Positions 43,312 through 51,422 of a DNA stretch of 64,000 nt are shown here, one piece after another. The notes under the pieces were generated by a model that was not told where the DNA came from, did no database searches, and worked only from the letters and a program-made list of their open reading frames with translations. Each line of letters begins with the position of its first letter. The first letter of the stretch is position 1. The stretch spans positions 27,346-91,345 of the forward strand of contig CAWGRX010000002.1 of the NCBI GenBank assembly GCA_963825075.1, read 5' to 3'. The translations under genes and the position numbers were made by a program. This DNA is from CAWAVN01 sp963825075. GTDB taxonomy: Bacteria; Planctomycetota; Planctomycetia; Planctomycetales; Planctomycetaceae.

Positions 43312-43857
43312 TTACTGTTTCTCCAATTCGGGGATCAGATTGAGGATCGCAGCGCAGAAGGCGGGCAGATCGGAAGGTCGGCGGCTGCTCACGAATTGGC
43401 GATCCACCACGACTTCCGCATCCTCCCAGACGGCCCCGGCGTTCACAAGATCATCTTTGATGCCCGGCGAACCCGTCACGCTGACGCCTTGGTAAACGCC
43501 GGCGGAAATGGGAATCCAACCGCCGTGGCAAATCGCCGCTACGAGTTTTCCGGCCTTGGTGAACTGCCGGACGAGACCCAAGACTTTCTCGTCCCGGCGG
43601 AGCTTGTCCGGCGCCCATCCGCCGGGACAGACCACGCCTTGAAAGTCGCCTGCCTCCATTTCCGGAATGTCGGCGTCGGCCACGCAGGGGTAACCATGCT
43701 TCCCGCGATAGGTCACGCCCCGCTTCGGCCCCGCGACAACCACGTGGGCACCGGCTTCCTCCAGGCGGAGCTTGGGATACCACAATTCCAAATCCTCGTA
43801 CTCGTGCTCCACGAAGATCAAATAGCGTTTGCCTTCCAAGGGGCGTGAGGAACTCAT
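43312..43857 (-). CDS. DJ-1/PfpI family protein
   Basis: The ATG at 43857 follows GGAG at nine bases. This 181-residue protein carries the nucleophile elbow AAICHGGW (C109-H110 region) with an upstream acidic residue in FVEHEYEDLELW, as in PfpI/DJ-1 proteins. Some members act as deglycases, chaperones or amidohydrolases; the exact role here is not shown. A longer in-frame ATG 79 codons upstream overlaps the next gene and is not used. It sits directly before the radical SAM gene with a three-base gap. Confidence 0.85.
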   Translation of the reverse strand: MSSSRPLEGKRYLIFVEHEYEDLELWYPKLRLEEAGAHVVVAGPKRGVTYRGKHGYPCVADADIPEMEAGDFQGVVCPGGWAPDKLRRDEKVLGLVRQFTKAGKLVAAICHGGWIPISAGVYQGVSVTGSPGIKDDLVNAGAVWEDAEVVVDRQFVSSRRPSDLPAFCAAILNLIPELEKQ

Positions 43858-43878
43858 AACGTGGCTCCGTTCTGACAA

Positions 43879-43911
43879 AACCGGGGCTAGCGCCCTGCGG
43901 CTAATAAATCC
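43879..43911. repeat. Dispersed repeat family B, fragment
   Basis: AACCGGGGCTAGCGCCCTGCGGCTAATAAATCC matches the 3-prime half of the 53993-54086 copy. It lies in the 55-base gap between the PfpI gene and the D-threonine aldolase-like gene. Confidence 0.6.
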
Positions 43912-43912
43912 G

Positions 43913-45013
43913 CTACTGCAATTTGCCGCGGCCCAGGATTGGCCAGACGATTTCCAGTCGGCCGTTGCGGATGCCGAAGAACTGATCGTGCAAAACCGTC
44001 GTGAAATCGGAATACGGGACGTACAGTTCAATTTTATCGCCGATTTTGAGGTCCTGGGAAGCCCCGCTGAGTTGAAGTTGGCAGTGCTCGGCACTCAGGT
44101 GGGTGACTTGAGCATCGGGATAGTTTTTGACCGTAGGCTTCATCAGGTCGGGATTGATCGTCTTCCGCCCGGAGTCCAAAATCGCCCGGTCCAATGTGGG
44201 CCGGCTGACGACGGTGGCGAGCACGGTCACCGCCGTTTCGAGGCCTTTCACGTCCATGTCTTCCTGATACAAAGGGTCGGCGAAAATCCCGCCGCCGGCT
44301 TGGAGTTCGGTGATGCCTTCGCAGTCGGACGTGATTTGATAAGACCCAGTCCCGCCCGCGCTCACGATTTCGCAGTTCAGGTCTTCGTTCAAAAACATAT
44401 CCCGGCAGTGGCAGAGCACGCCCATCGCTTCTTCGATAAGCCGGCGTTTTTCGTCCTGGTCTTTGATGCGGAGCAAATGCCCTTCGTAGCCCATGATCCC
44501 CGCGAGTTCCACGCCTTCGAGTTGCGAAATTCCGCGGGCGAGATCGAGCGTATCCCGTCCGGGCCGGGAACCGACGCGGTCCAGGCCGACGTTGACTTCG
44601 ATGATCACCCGGCAACAAACGCCCCGCTCCCGGCAGACCGCGGCCAAGGGTTCCACCTGGGCGAAGTGGTCGCAGGCGACAATCGGGTCCGCGTGCCGGC
44701 ATAACGAGGCGACCCGCTCCCATTTTTTTCGGCCCACAATCATGTTCGCGATCAGGATGTCCCGAATGCCCGCGGCCGCCATCACCTCGGCTTCAGAGAC
44801 CTTGGCACAAGTCACGCCGATGGCGCCGGCGTCCAGTTCCTTCCAGGCGATCGCGGGCGTCTTGTGGCATTTCTGGTGCGGCCGCCAGGCTTTGCCCCGC
44901 TCGGTCATCCAGGCGGCCATTCGCGAGATGTTGGCTTCCATCTTCTCCAGGTCGATGCACAACGCCGGCGTATCCAGTTCGTAAAACTCCGCACCGATGG
45001 GCCACTGGGACAT
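43913..45013 (-). CDS. D-threonine aldolase / D-serine dehydratase-like PLP enzyme
   Basis: This 366-residue protein has the fold-type III alanine racemase-like N-terminus with RPHQKCHK (likely PLP lysine 48) and a C-terminal metal-binding region with HLSAEHCQLQL, in which His and Cys match zinc ligands of D-serine dehydratase/D-threonine aldolase. These enzymes cleave or dehydrate D-beta-hydroxy amino acids. The reaction direction and substrate are not fixed by sequence. The start at 45013 (MSQWPIG) is chosen over an earlier MIRSSF start with no better ribosome site. The operon continues to PfpI. Confidence 0.85.
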   Translation of the reverse strand: MSQWPIGAEFYELDTPALCIDLEKMEANISRMAAWMTERGKAWRPHQKCHKTPAIAWKELDAGAIGVTCAKVSEAEVMAAAGIRDILIANMIVGRKKWERVASLCRHADPIVACDHFAQVEPLAAVCRERGVCCRVIIEVNVGLDRVGSRPGRDTLDLARGISQLEGVELAGIMGYEGHLLRIKDQDEKRRLIEEAMGVLCHCRDMFLNEDLNCEIVSAGGTGSYQITSDCEGITELQAGGGIFADPLYQEDMDVKGLETAVTVLATVVSRPTLDRAILDSGRKTINPDLMKPTVKNYPDAQVTHLSAEHCQLQLSGASQDLKIGDKIELYVPYSDFTTVLHDQFFGIRNGRLEIVWPILGRGKLQ

Positions 45014-45284
45014 GGCTGGCTTTCTGCTAAAAGAGGAGCGAATCAAAACCAGCGAAGATTATAGATCCCGCCGACCCGCTCAGCAAACGCGGCGAAGTTT
45101 CAATTTTAACGTTTCAAGTTTCAAGTTTGGGGGAGTCGAGTCCCGTAAGGGGCCGGGTGATGAAGGGATTTGAGCGTTCAGACGAATCATGGGGCCATAC
45201 GGATGGCTCTTGTTCCTCCGTGGATTTGTTTCGTAGAATCGGGTGAGATGAATTTCCTCGTGAGTTCAAAGCATCCGGGAGTTT

Positions 45285-46871
45285 GTGATGAATTCTCACT
45301 CGTGGCATCCGGCAAGCATCTGTGCTCAAGGCGGCCTACTAATGCTTTTCTGCACGGCAATTGCGGTCGGGGATCAGGCCCCCCCTCCAAGCAGTCCGTC
45401 CGCGCAATCCGCCGAGATCAATATCCCTTACACCATTTCAAAGCAAACGACTTGGATCACGGAATACGTACGTGCGAATGGCGCGGTGGATTATGTGGCC
45501 GCGCTCAATGCCCGTCTCAGCAAGGGTGTGACACCGGAAAACAACGCGGCTATCCCGTTAATGAAAGCTTTCGGCGCAAATATCATTGAGGAAGCCAACC
45601 GCGAAGATTATTACAAATCCTTGGGGGTGGCAGCGCCTGAAGATGGCGATGGTTCATTCAAGTCGTTCCCTTTATTTGTAGAGAATCATCTTGCGTCAAA
45701 AGGGGTTGGAAATGACAGCGATCAAGCGCGAAAATCCTTCACGGACCAAATGGAAAAAGCATTGGAGAAACCGTGGTCGTGCAAAGACTATCCTTTGATG
45801 GCGGATTGGCTGGATGACAATGCGGAGGCCGCCAAACTTGCTCACGAGGCATCGAGAAGATCCAAACTCTACATTCCAGTTGTTATCGAAGAGAACGAAC
45901 CGCTTCTAAACCTTCTGTTGCCCGTGGCTCAAAACCTGCGCGAATTGGGCCGCCTGTTGACGGCGAGAGCCATGTTAGCGATTGAAGAAGGCCGGATCGA
46001 TGATGCACAGCAGGATCTGTTGAGCTGTCATCGCCTCGCGTCTCTGTTGGGTCAGCAATCGACAATCATCGAAGTTTCCGTGGGTTACTCGATCGACTCC
46101 ATCGCGTATCGGGGAGACCTTGCCTTGGCCCAATCGGAGAAAGCGGCGAAGCAACTCAGGAACTATCTTCAAGAACTGACCAAGTTGCCGCCTCTATCAA
46201 ACATGGTCGAAACGATTGATTCGGGCGAACGATTGTTTGCGTTAGATGCGATCTGCAAATTGGCGATACTTGAGCTCAATCACGAGACGGTGGGAGATTT
46301 TGGCTTACCCGATCCTCCAATTTGGCATTGGCTGTTTATTGACTGGGATTTCGTCCTGAAGCGATTCAATCACAAGTTAGACCATCTCGTGGCGGCGCTG
46401 CAATTCCCAAAATACAAGCTCCGGACGAAAATCTTGGCCCATACGGAAACGCAAACAAGCCCTCCTGAATTCAGATTGATTTGGCTCATGCTCGAGTCTC
46501 CCCGCCGCGTCATTAGCGAACGCTTGGCCAATAAGATCCAGATCGCATTGATTCCCTACGTTTCATACGCGACGGAAATGGAAACCCGCGCCAAAACGCT
46601 GCGTGATTTCGGGATGATCGCGCTGGCCCTCGCCGAGTACCACGGCGACCACGGCAGCTATCCGGAAAACTTGAGTGATGTTTCCCCTACGTATCTCAAA
46701 ACGCGCCCCCAAGATCGATTCACGGGTCAGCCGTTGAAATATAAACGCCAGGACATCGGCTATGTCCTCTACAGTTACGGTCCCAATCTAAAGGATGACA
46801 ATGGCTATTCAGACGGGGATGGGCCCGACGACATCGGCATTCGACTGCCGTCCGGATCCAAGTCTCCGTAA
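45285..46871 (+). CDS. Secreted planctomycete-type hypothetical protein
   Basis: This 528-residue protein has a signal-peptide-like N-terminus (GGLLMLFCTAIAV). Its C-terminal portion has a conserved-looking block (HGSYPENLSDVSPTYLKT, then DRFTGQPLKYKRQ and YSYGPNLKDDNG), similar to blocks seen in many planctomycete secreted proteins. Codon choice is less GC-rich than the neighbours, which may indicate a recently acquired or rapidly evolving gene. No catalytic motif is recognised. Confidence 0.75.
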   Translation: MMNSHSWHPASICAQGGLLMLFCTAIAVGDQAPPPSSPSAQSAEINIPYTISKQTTWITEYVRANGAVDYVAALNARLSKGVTPENNAAIPLMKAFGANIIEEANREDYYKSLGVAAPEDGDGSFKSFPLFVENHLASKGVGNDSDQARKSFTDQMEKALEKPWSCKDYPLMADWLDDNAEAAKLAHEASRRSKLYIPVVIEENEPLLNLLLPVAQNLRELGRLLTARAMLAIEEGRIDDAQQDLLSCHRLASLLGQQSTIIEVSVGYSIDSIAYRGDLALAQSEKAAKQLRNYLQELTKLPPLSNMVETIDSGERLFALDAICKLAILELNHETVGDFGLPDPPIWHWLFIDWDFVLKRFNHKLDHLVAALQFPKYKLRTKILAHTETQTSPPEFRLIWLMLESPRRVISERLANKIQIALIPYVSYATEMETRAKTLRDFGMIALALAEYHGDHGSYPENLSDVSPTYLKTRPQDRFTGQPLKYKRQDIGYVLYSYGPNLKDDNGYSDGDGPDDIGIRLPSGSKSP

Positions 46872-46948
46872 TTGTAACGTTGATGATCGGCTTTCTGATC
46901 CCTCTGCCCAGATCGTCATTGATGATGTCCTGGCGACTCATAGGCGAT

Positions 46949-47917
46949 TCATTTTGCTTCCACAATCTGAAACGGCTCCACGCGGGTGCCGTGGGGGAGA
47001 TTGAGGGGGCCGCGGATCAGGGTGTGGGGGCCGATTTGGCAGTGGCTGCCGATGACGGCGGGGCCTTCGATGGTGGTGAAGGGGTGGATGATCGTGTCCG
47101 GGCCGATTTCGGCGCGGGGGTCGATCGAGGTCTGTTCGGGAGCGACCACGGTCACGCCGGTGAGCATCAACTCTTCCAACGTCCGATCCTGGATGGCGCG
47201 GCGGACGGCGGCCAACTGCACCCGCGTGTTGACGCCCATCGCTTCTAAAATGCCGAACTTCTCGCTGGCGAGCACCGGCAGGCCGTCGGCCTTGAGAATC
47301 GCCGGGCAATCGGTGAGGTAGTATTCCTTTTGTTTGTTGTTGGTTTGGAGCCGGGACAGAGCCGACAAGAGCGGTTGGCAATCAAAGGCATAGCAGCCGG
47401 TGTTGATTTCGCGGATCGCCTGCTGTTCGGGGGTCGCGTCTTTTTGTTCGACGATCTTCAGAAACTCGCCCCCGGCGTCACGGACAACTCGGCCCAGGCC
47501 CTGATTCGCCTCCGTGACGGCCGTGCCGATCACGCAGCCCGCATTGTGCGACGTTTGCTCCTCGATCAAGCTCTGGAGGGAATCGGCCTTGAGCAGCGGC
47601 GTGTCGCCCGCCAGCACCAGGACCGAGCCGTCGTGGTCCGCCAATTGGTCCCGGCAGACCATCACCGCGTGGCCGGTGCCGTGCTGCTCGGACTGCAAGG
47701 CAAACTCCACGTCGGGGTGATGGGAAAGCGAGGCTTTCACGCGGTCGGCTTCGTGGCCGACGACGATCACCATCCGCCCCACGCCGGCTTTGCGGGCGGA
47801 ATCCAGCACGTAATCGATCATCGGCCGGCCAAAGATTTCATGGATGACCTTCGGCGTGTCGGATTTCATGCGGGTGCTTTTTCCCGCGGCCAAAATCACC
47901 GCAACAGGCTGGTTCAT
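46949..47917 (-). CDS. glmU: Short GlmU-like N-acetylglucosamine-1-phosphate uridyltransferase
   Basis: The N-terminal half is a clear uridyltransferase domain with LAAGKSTRM, HGTGHAVMVC, AGDTPLL and NTGCYAF motifs. Only about 60 residues follow, with two or three left-handed beta-helix turns (DPRAEIGPDTIIHPFTTIEG). Typical bifunctional GlmU is about 455 residues and includes a full acetyltransferase domain; this protein is 322 residues, so the acetyltransferase is missing or short. It may supply UDP-GlcNAc only if GlcN-1-P acetylation is done by another enzyme. It is a lone gene with no terminal frameshift seen. Confidence 0.85.
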   Translation of the reverse strand: MNQPVAVILAAGKSTRMKSDTPKVIHEIFGRPMIDYVLDSARKAGVGRMVIVVGHEADRVKASLSHHPDVEFALQSEQHGTGHAVMVCRDQLADHDGSVLVLAGDTPLLKADSLQSLIEEQTSHNAGCVIGTAVTEANQGLGRVVRDAGGEFLKIVEQKDATPEQQAIREINTGCYAFDCQPLLSALSRLQTNNKQKEYYLTDCPAILKADGLPVLASEKFGILEAMGVNTRVQLAAVRRAIQDRTLEELMLTGVTVVAPEQTSIDPRAEIGPDTIIHPFTTIEGPAVIGSHCQIGPHTLIRGPLNLPHGTRVEPFQIVEAK

Positions 47918-48222
47918 CAGAGCGTCCTTGAGTCAAAATGCCTTGTTAACTCAGATCGCTCCCGAACATGCGATCCGTGGCGGCATCTTCGTGGGGACCG
48001 GAATGATCGTCAAGCCGAACCGCAAACCCGGTCGGAGAGGATTCCCAGCGGGCCATCTTAATTCATTTCCCTGAGACAGGTTACGCCAACCGGCTCTTTG
48101 CATTTGGCTCGAAATTTACAAAAGCGGGCCGAATTGCCGTCGGGGATTGTGACGACAAAAAGAGTAGGGCGTCACACGGATTCCTCGAGTGTTTCCGTGC
48201 GTCTTCAATTTGGGAAGGGGAA
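47918..48222. other. Gap between divergent glmU and hydrolase genes
   Basis: This 305-base gap separates divergent genes. No coding frame, repeat or clear promoter is supported. GGAAGGGG just before 48223 serves as ribosome site for the hydrolase. Confidence 0.4.
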
Positions 48223-49245
48223 ATGATCGTGGACGGCCGGATGTGGAAATTGCCGCTGACGATGCTCTGCCTGTTCGCGGGCGGATTCGGAGGCGGACTG
48301 CCGTTGCTCGCGGCCGAGGGCGTTACCTGTTCCGGCGCTCCGGTCACGCTGACCCCCGAACATTTCCAGAAGCCTGTGTGCATTTTCGTGCGAAGCCGGG
48401 GCTGCCCGCAGTCCCCCGGTCCGGGCATGCCGGTTTGCAATTTCGATTACCAATATTTCGGACCGGACGGGCTGTTTCATCCGATCTCGGGAGAATCCAT
48501 CTTTCAACAACTGCCCGCAGGCGTGCCCGTGCTGATGATGATTCACGGCAGCTTTGTGGATTTTGAGGATGAGCCGTTATTGTTGTACAACTTCGAGTGG
48601 ATTCGCTCCGCGGCGCCGCATCGGCCGTTGTTGGTGTTGTGCTATCGCTGGCCGAGCAATGTCGGTTGCTGCGGGGCCTGGTTGGGGACATTTGCGGTCT
48701 GCGCGATGGCCCAGCGGTCGGAGTTCCACGGGTTCTATCTGGCGCAGCTCATCAATCAAATCCCGCCGGCCAACCCGGTGCGGCTGATGGGACACAGCCA
48801 CGGCTGCCGGATGATTTCCTCCGCACTCCATTTGCTTTCCGGGGGAGAGGTGAATGGGAGACGGTTGCCGGCTTGGTCGCTGTCAAACCGGCCCTTCCGG
48901 GTCTCGTTTTTTTCCGCCGCGATTGATCACGACTGGTTCAACCCCGGCCAAAAATATGACCAGGCGATCCATCGGATGTGTTGGCTGCAGAATTTCAAGC
49001 ACACGCTCGATTGGGCGTTATTGACGTATCCCGGACGCTATCCGGGCAGCAGCCGGGCCTTGGGGCAAACAGGATTGACGCGGAAAGACGTCCGGCGGCT
49101 CGGCGCTGAGGCCTGTAAAGTCCAGGACATCAAAAACGGCACCGGGGCTTTACTGTGGGGACACGGGATGAAATCCCACTTGGCCGATTCGATCAAGCCC
49201 CTCGTCCTCAGCAACATTTATGGCCCGGAGCCTCAGGTCCCGTGA
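48223..49245 (+). CDS. Secreted alpha/beta hydrolase-like protein
   Basis: A signal-peptide-like segment (WKLPLTMLCLFAGGF) is followed by a lid-less hydrolase core with GHSHG (nucleophile serine elbow), LMMIHGSF (oxyanion strand) and a late DHDWF. The fold resembles the DUF900-type alpha/beta hydrolases of planctomycetes and proteobacteria. The predicted activity is on esters or peptides outside the cytoplasm, but no substrate can be named. An alternative start is the ATG six codons later. It converges with the pseudo-receiver gene, overlapping it by 38 bases. Confidence 0.75.
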   Translation: MIVDGRMWKLPLTMLCLFAGGFGGGLPLLAAEGVTCSGAPVTLTPEHFQKPVCIFVRSRGCPQSPGPGMPVCNFDYQYFGPDGLFHPISGESIFQQLPAGVPVLMMIHGSFVDFEDEPLLLYNFEWIRSAAPHRPLLVLCYRWPSNVGCCGAWLGTFAVCAMAQRSEFHGFYLAQLINQIPPANPVRLMGHSHGCRMISSALHLLSGGEVNGRRLPAWSLSNRPFRVSFFSAAIDHDWFNPGQKYDQAIHRMCWLQNFKHTLDWALLTYPGRYPGSSRALGQTGLTRKDVRRLGAEACKVQDIKNGTGALLWGHGMKSHLADSIKPLVLSNIYGPEPQVP

Positions 49246-50041
49246 TCCGTTCGAGGGTCCCCAGAATCTCCGCGGAGGGTGTGAGTTTGGAGAGCACCAC
49301 GTCCGCACCCGCGCTCTCTAATCGAATGTGATCTTCGGGATAGACAATCCCCAAGACCACGACGAACTTGGCTTCCGGGTGCCGGTGTCGCAAATCTGCA
49401 AACTGTTGCTCTACGTCTTTTGTGAGGGGATCCCGATCGGCGATGACCGCGTAAATCGACTCGCCGCCACCTGCAGGCTTGGCATCGACGACGGCCAGAC
49501 CCGCCGCTTGGCACAGATCCGAGAGCCAGGACCCAAGCGCGGGGTCGGGGATGTCGATACGGACTGCGAGAGTCCCGCGCGAATCGTGCGGAAAAGGAAT
49601 CAGGCTGCCGAATTCGAAAATCTCATCCCGGCCCGCCGTCAGCGCCAAGGCCGGCGTTTTACCCCCTACCACATTGGCTTCGAGGATGAGCCGGGCATTC
49701 AAACCGGAAATCGGCACGCGGACCGCCGCCGGCCACCGCGAACCGTGCCGGCCTTCCGATTCGCACCAGACTCCGCAGACGCAAATCCAGCGGGCCAAAG
49801 GCAGAATTTGCAAGGCTTTCCGCACGTGGTCGCCGGCGTACTCATCCCGCCAATGCTGGCAGACAATCACCAAATCGGGAAAGTAACTTTCCTTTGGCAC
49901 GACCGCGATCAGGTCGGGCAAGCGCGGAAATTCGCGAATCTCCCATTCGCTCAGCTCTCGCTTTAGTCCCTCCCGGACGCAAAGCATCTCCGCCGATTGC
50001 ACCCGCCCGACCACGGCGGCCCGAAATGCAAATTCATCCAT
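49208..50041 (-). CDS. Double pseudo-receiver-like protein
   Basis: This 277-residue protein has no signal peptide. Its two halves each show the alternating strand/helix layout of receiver domains (FPDLVIVCQHWRDEYAGDHV, and YPEDHIRLESAGADVVLSKL), but I do not find the Asp phospho-acceptor and conserved Lys together. It is therefore likely a pseudo-receiver used in protein-protein interaction. The family is not recognised further. It is the last gene of a minus-strand group with a CBS-domain protein and a zinc-ribbon protein, 54 bases after the CBS gene. Confidence 0.55.
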   Translation of the reverse strand: MDEFAFRAAVVGRVQSAEMLCVREGLKRELSEWEIREFPRLPDLIAVVPKESYFPDLVIVCQHWRDEYAGDHVRKALQILPLARWICVCGVWCESEGRHGSRWPAAVRVPISGLNARLILEANVVGGKTPALALTAGRDEIFEFGSLIPFPHDSRGTLAVRIDIPDPALGSWLSDLCQAAGLAVVDAKPAGGGESIYAVIADRDPLTKDVEQQFADLRHRHPEAKFVVVLGIVYPEDHIRLESAGADVVLSKLTPSAEILGTLERITGPEAPGHKCC

Positions 50042-50095
50042 GAGAGATCTCGAAGGCGAGAAGGCCGCACGCGAAACAAACCGGCCCGAGGAGGC

Positions 50096-50617
50096 TTACG
50101 ACACGCCGGGAGACAACTCCGCGAACCGGTCGCAGAGATACCCCAAAATATCGCGGATGGAAATGATCCCGTGGGGTTTGCCGTCGCCATCGACCACGGG
50201 CAGATGGCGGTAGCCGCCCAAATCCATCGCATGCATGGCGTAGGCGATGGAATCGCCCAGCGTGACCGTCATGGGCGATTTCGTCATAAACTCCTGGACC
50301 GGGCGATCCATCACGGCGGGGTTTTCGGAAATCCGATTGAGCACGTCCCGCTCGGTGAAAATGCCCACGAGTTCTGCGCCGTCTTCCACGAGCACGCAGC
50401 CAATGCCCTTCGCCACCAATCCCTGAATGGCGTCGCGGACGGTCGTTCCCGGGGCAATGGCCACGGGAGTATGCGGCTTGAGGGACTGGATCGTTTCGCG
50501 GGTGATCGCTTGCTCAAGTTCGCTCTCGGAGAAATCGAAGTCCACCAGCGATTGCCCGCAAGCCTCGCAATGATCCACGCCATCGATATTGTCATGACCG
50601 CAATCGGGACAGTGCAT
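50096..50617 (-). CDS. Zinc-ribbon plus CBS-pair protein
   Basis: The start at 50617 (MHCPDCGHD...) is chosen because AGGAG lies six bases upstream; longer in-frame starts lack a site. A zinc-ribbon (CPDCG and CEACG) at the N-terminus is followed by two CBS repeats (SLKPHTPVAIAPGTTVRDAI and MTKSPMTVTLGDSIAYAMHAM). CBS pairs bind adenosyl ligands such as AMP, ATP or SAM and switch a partner. Such proteins are widespread regulators without a fixed target. The gene is 54 bases upstream of the pseudo-receiver gene and 150 bases downstream of the zinc-ribbon gene. Confidence 0.85.
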   Translation of the reverse strand: MHCPDCGHDNIDGVDHCEACGQSLVDFDFSESELEQAITRETIQSLKPHTPVAIAPGTTVRDAIQGLVAKGIGCVLVEDGAELVGIFTERDVLNRISENPAVMDRPVQEFMTKSPMTVTLGDSIAYAMHAMDLGGYRHLPVVDGDGKPHGIISIRDILGYLCDRFAELSPGVS

Positions 50618-50767
50618 TTCCATCTCCTGCATTGAGACGCGACGGACCGCTAGAGCCAAAGCAGGGGCATTGTACGCAAAATTTCTCCCGTTGGGGAGGT
50701 CCAACTCCGTCGGCAAATTATTTGGGCCGTTTCTCGTTGACTTCCGGCGTTTGGTCTCGGTTTCCCG

Positions 50768-51196
50768 CTATGACGGTACGAAGTGGATGCGGGCCTGGCA
50801 GTGTTTGCAGGCGACTTTTTGCCCCATATATTTCTGGGACACGCGAAGCTCGTCATGGCATTCGGGGCAATCGGCGTAAAAGGCTTTCACCGTGAGATCG
50901 TGGCTGCCCAAGTTGAGATCGTACTGGGCGTGGCAGAATTTGCAACTCACCCGCAGCCCCGCGTATTTGCTGTTCACCCGCAATTCCTCTGAACAATGCG
51001 GGCAGAGCACGTAATACCCTTTGGCTTTGACTTCGACCATGCTGCGGATCTCCTCCAACGGGATGAATGCGGGGACCTCCACGCTGTCGGTTTCCAGCTC
51101 TTCATTCAAAAGAGCGCGGCAGGTTTGGCAATGGATCAGATTCTCCGGCATGTGCTCGCCGCATTGCGGGCACGGTCCTCCAGGCCAAGTTGGCAT
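50768..51196 (-). CDS. Triple zinc-ribbon protein
   Basis: This 142-residue protein carries CPQCG/CQTC at the N-terminus, then CPHC/CKFC and CPEC/CKHC pairs, so three or four zinc-binding ribbons in a row. No enzyme domain is seen. The start at 51196 (MPTWPGG) is preferred; an earlier ATG at 51220 is possible. Zinc ribbon arrays bind nucleic acid or proteins. It sits upstream of the CBS and pseudo-receiver genes on the same strand and may form an operon with them. Confidence 0.75.
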   Translation of the reverse strand: MPTWPGGPCPQCGEHMPENLIHCQTCRALLNEELETDSVEVPAFIPLEEIRSMVEVKAKGYYVLCPHCSEELRVNSKYAGLRVSCKFCHAQYDLNLGSHDLTVKAFYADCPECHDELRVSQKYMGQKVACKHCQARIHFVPS

Positions 51197-51422
51197 AACG
51201 CTCTCGCCTCCCCTTTCCAAGAGGTTTTATTTTGGTTTCGTTGGAGTGATGTATTTTTCGTCCCTGGCCCAGAGTGAAAAAAACGATCGAAAAGCGATGG
51301 GAGTTTGACAAAAAGGAAACGCCCCACCTCTCCTTTTACCTTCGCAGACCGGACGGCTTCTGTCCAGAGTTTCCGCACCTTCCGCGCGAGATTTCGGCCC
51401 GAAATAGAACCTGAAGAACCGA

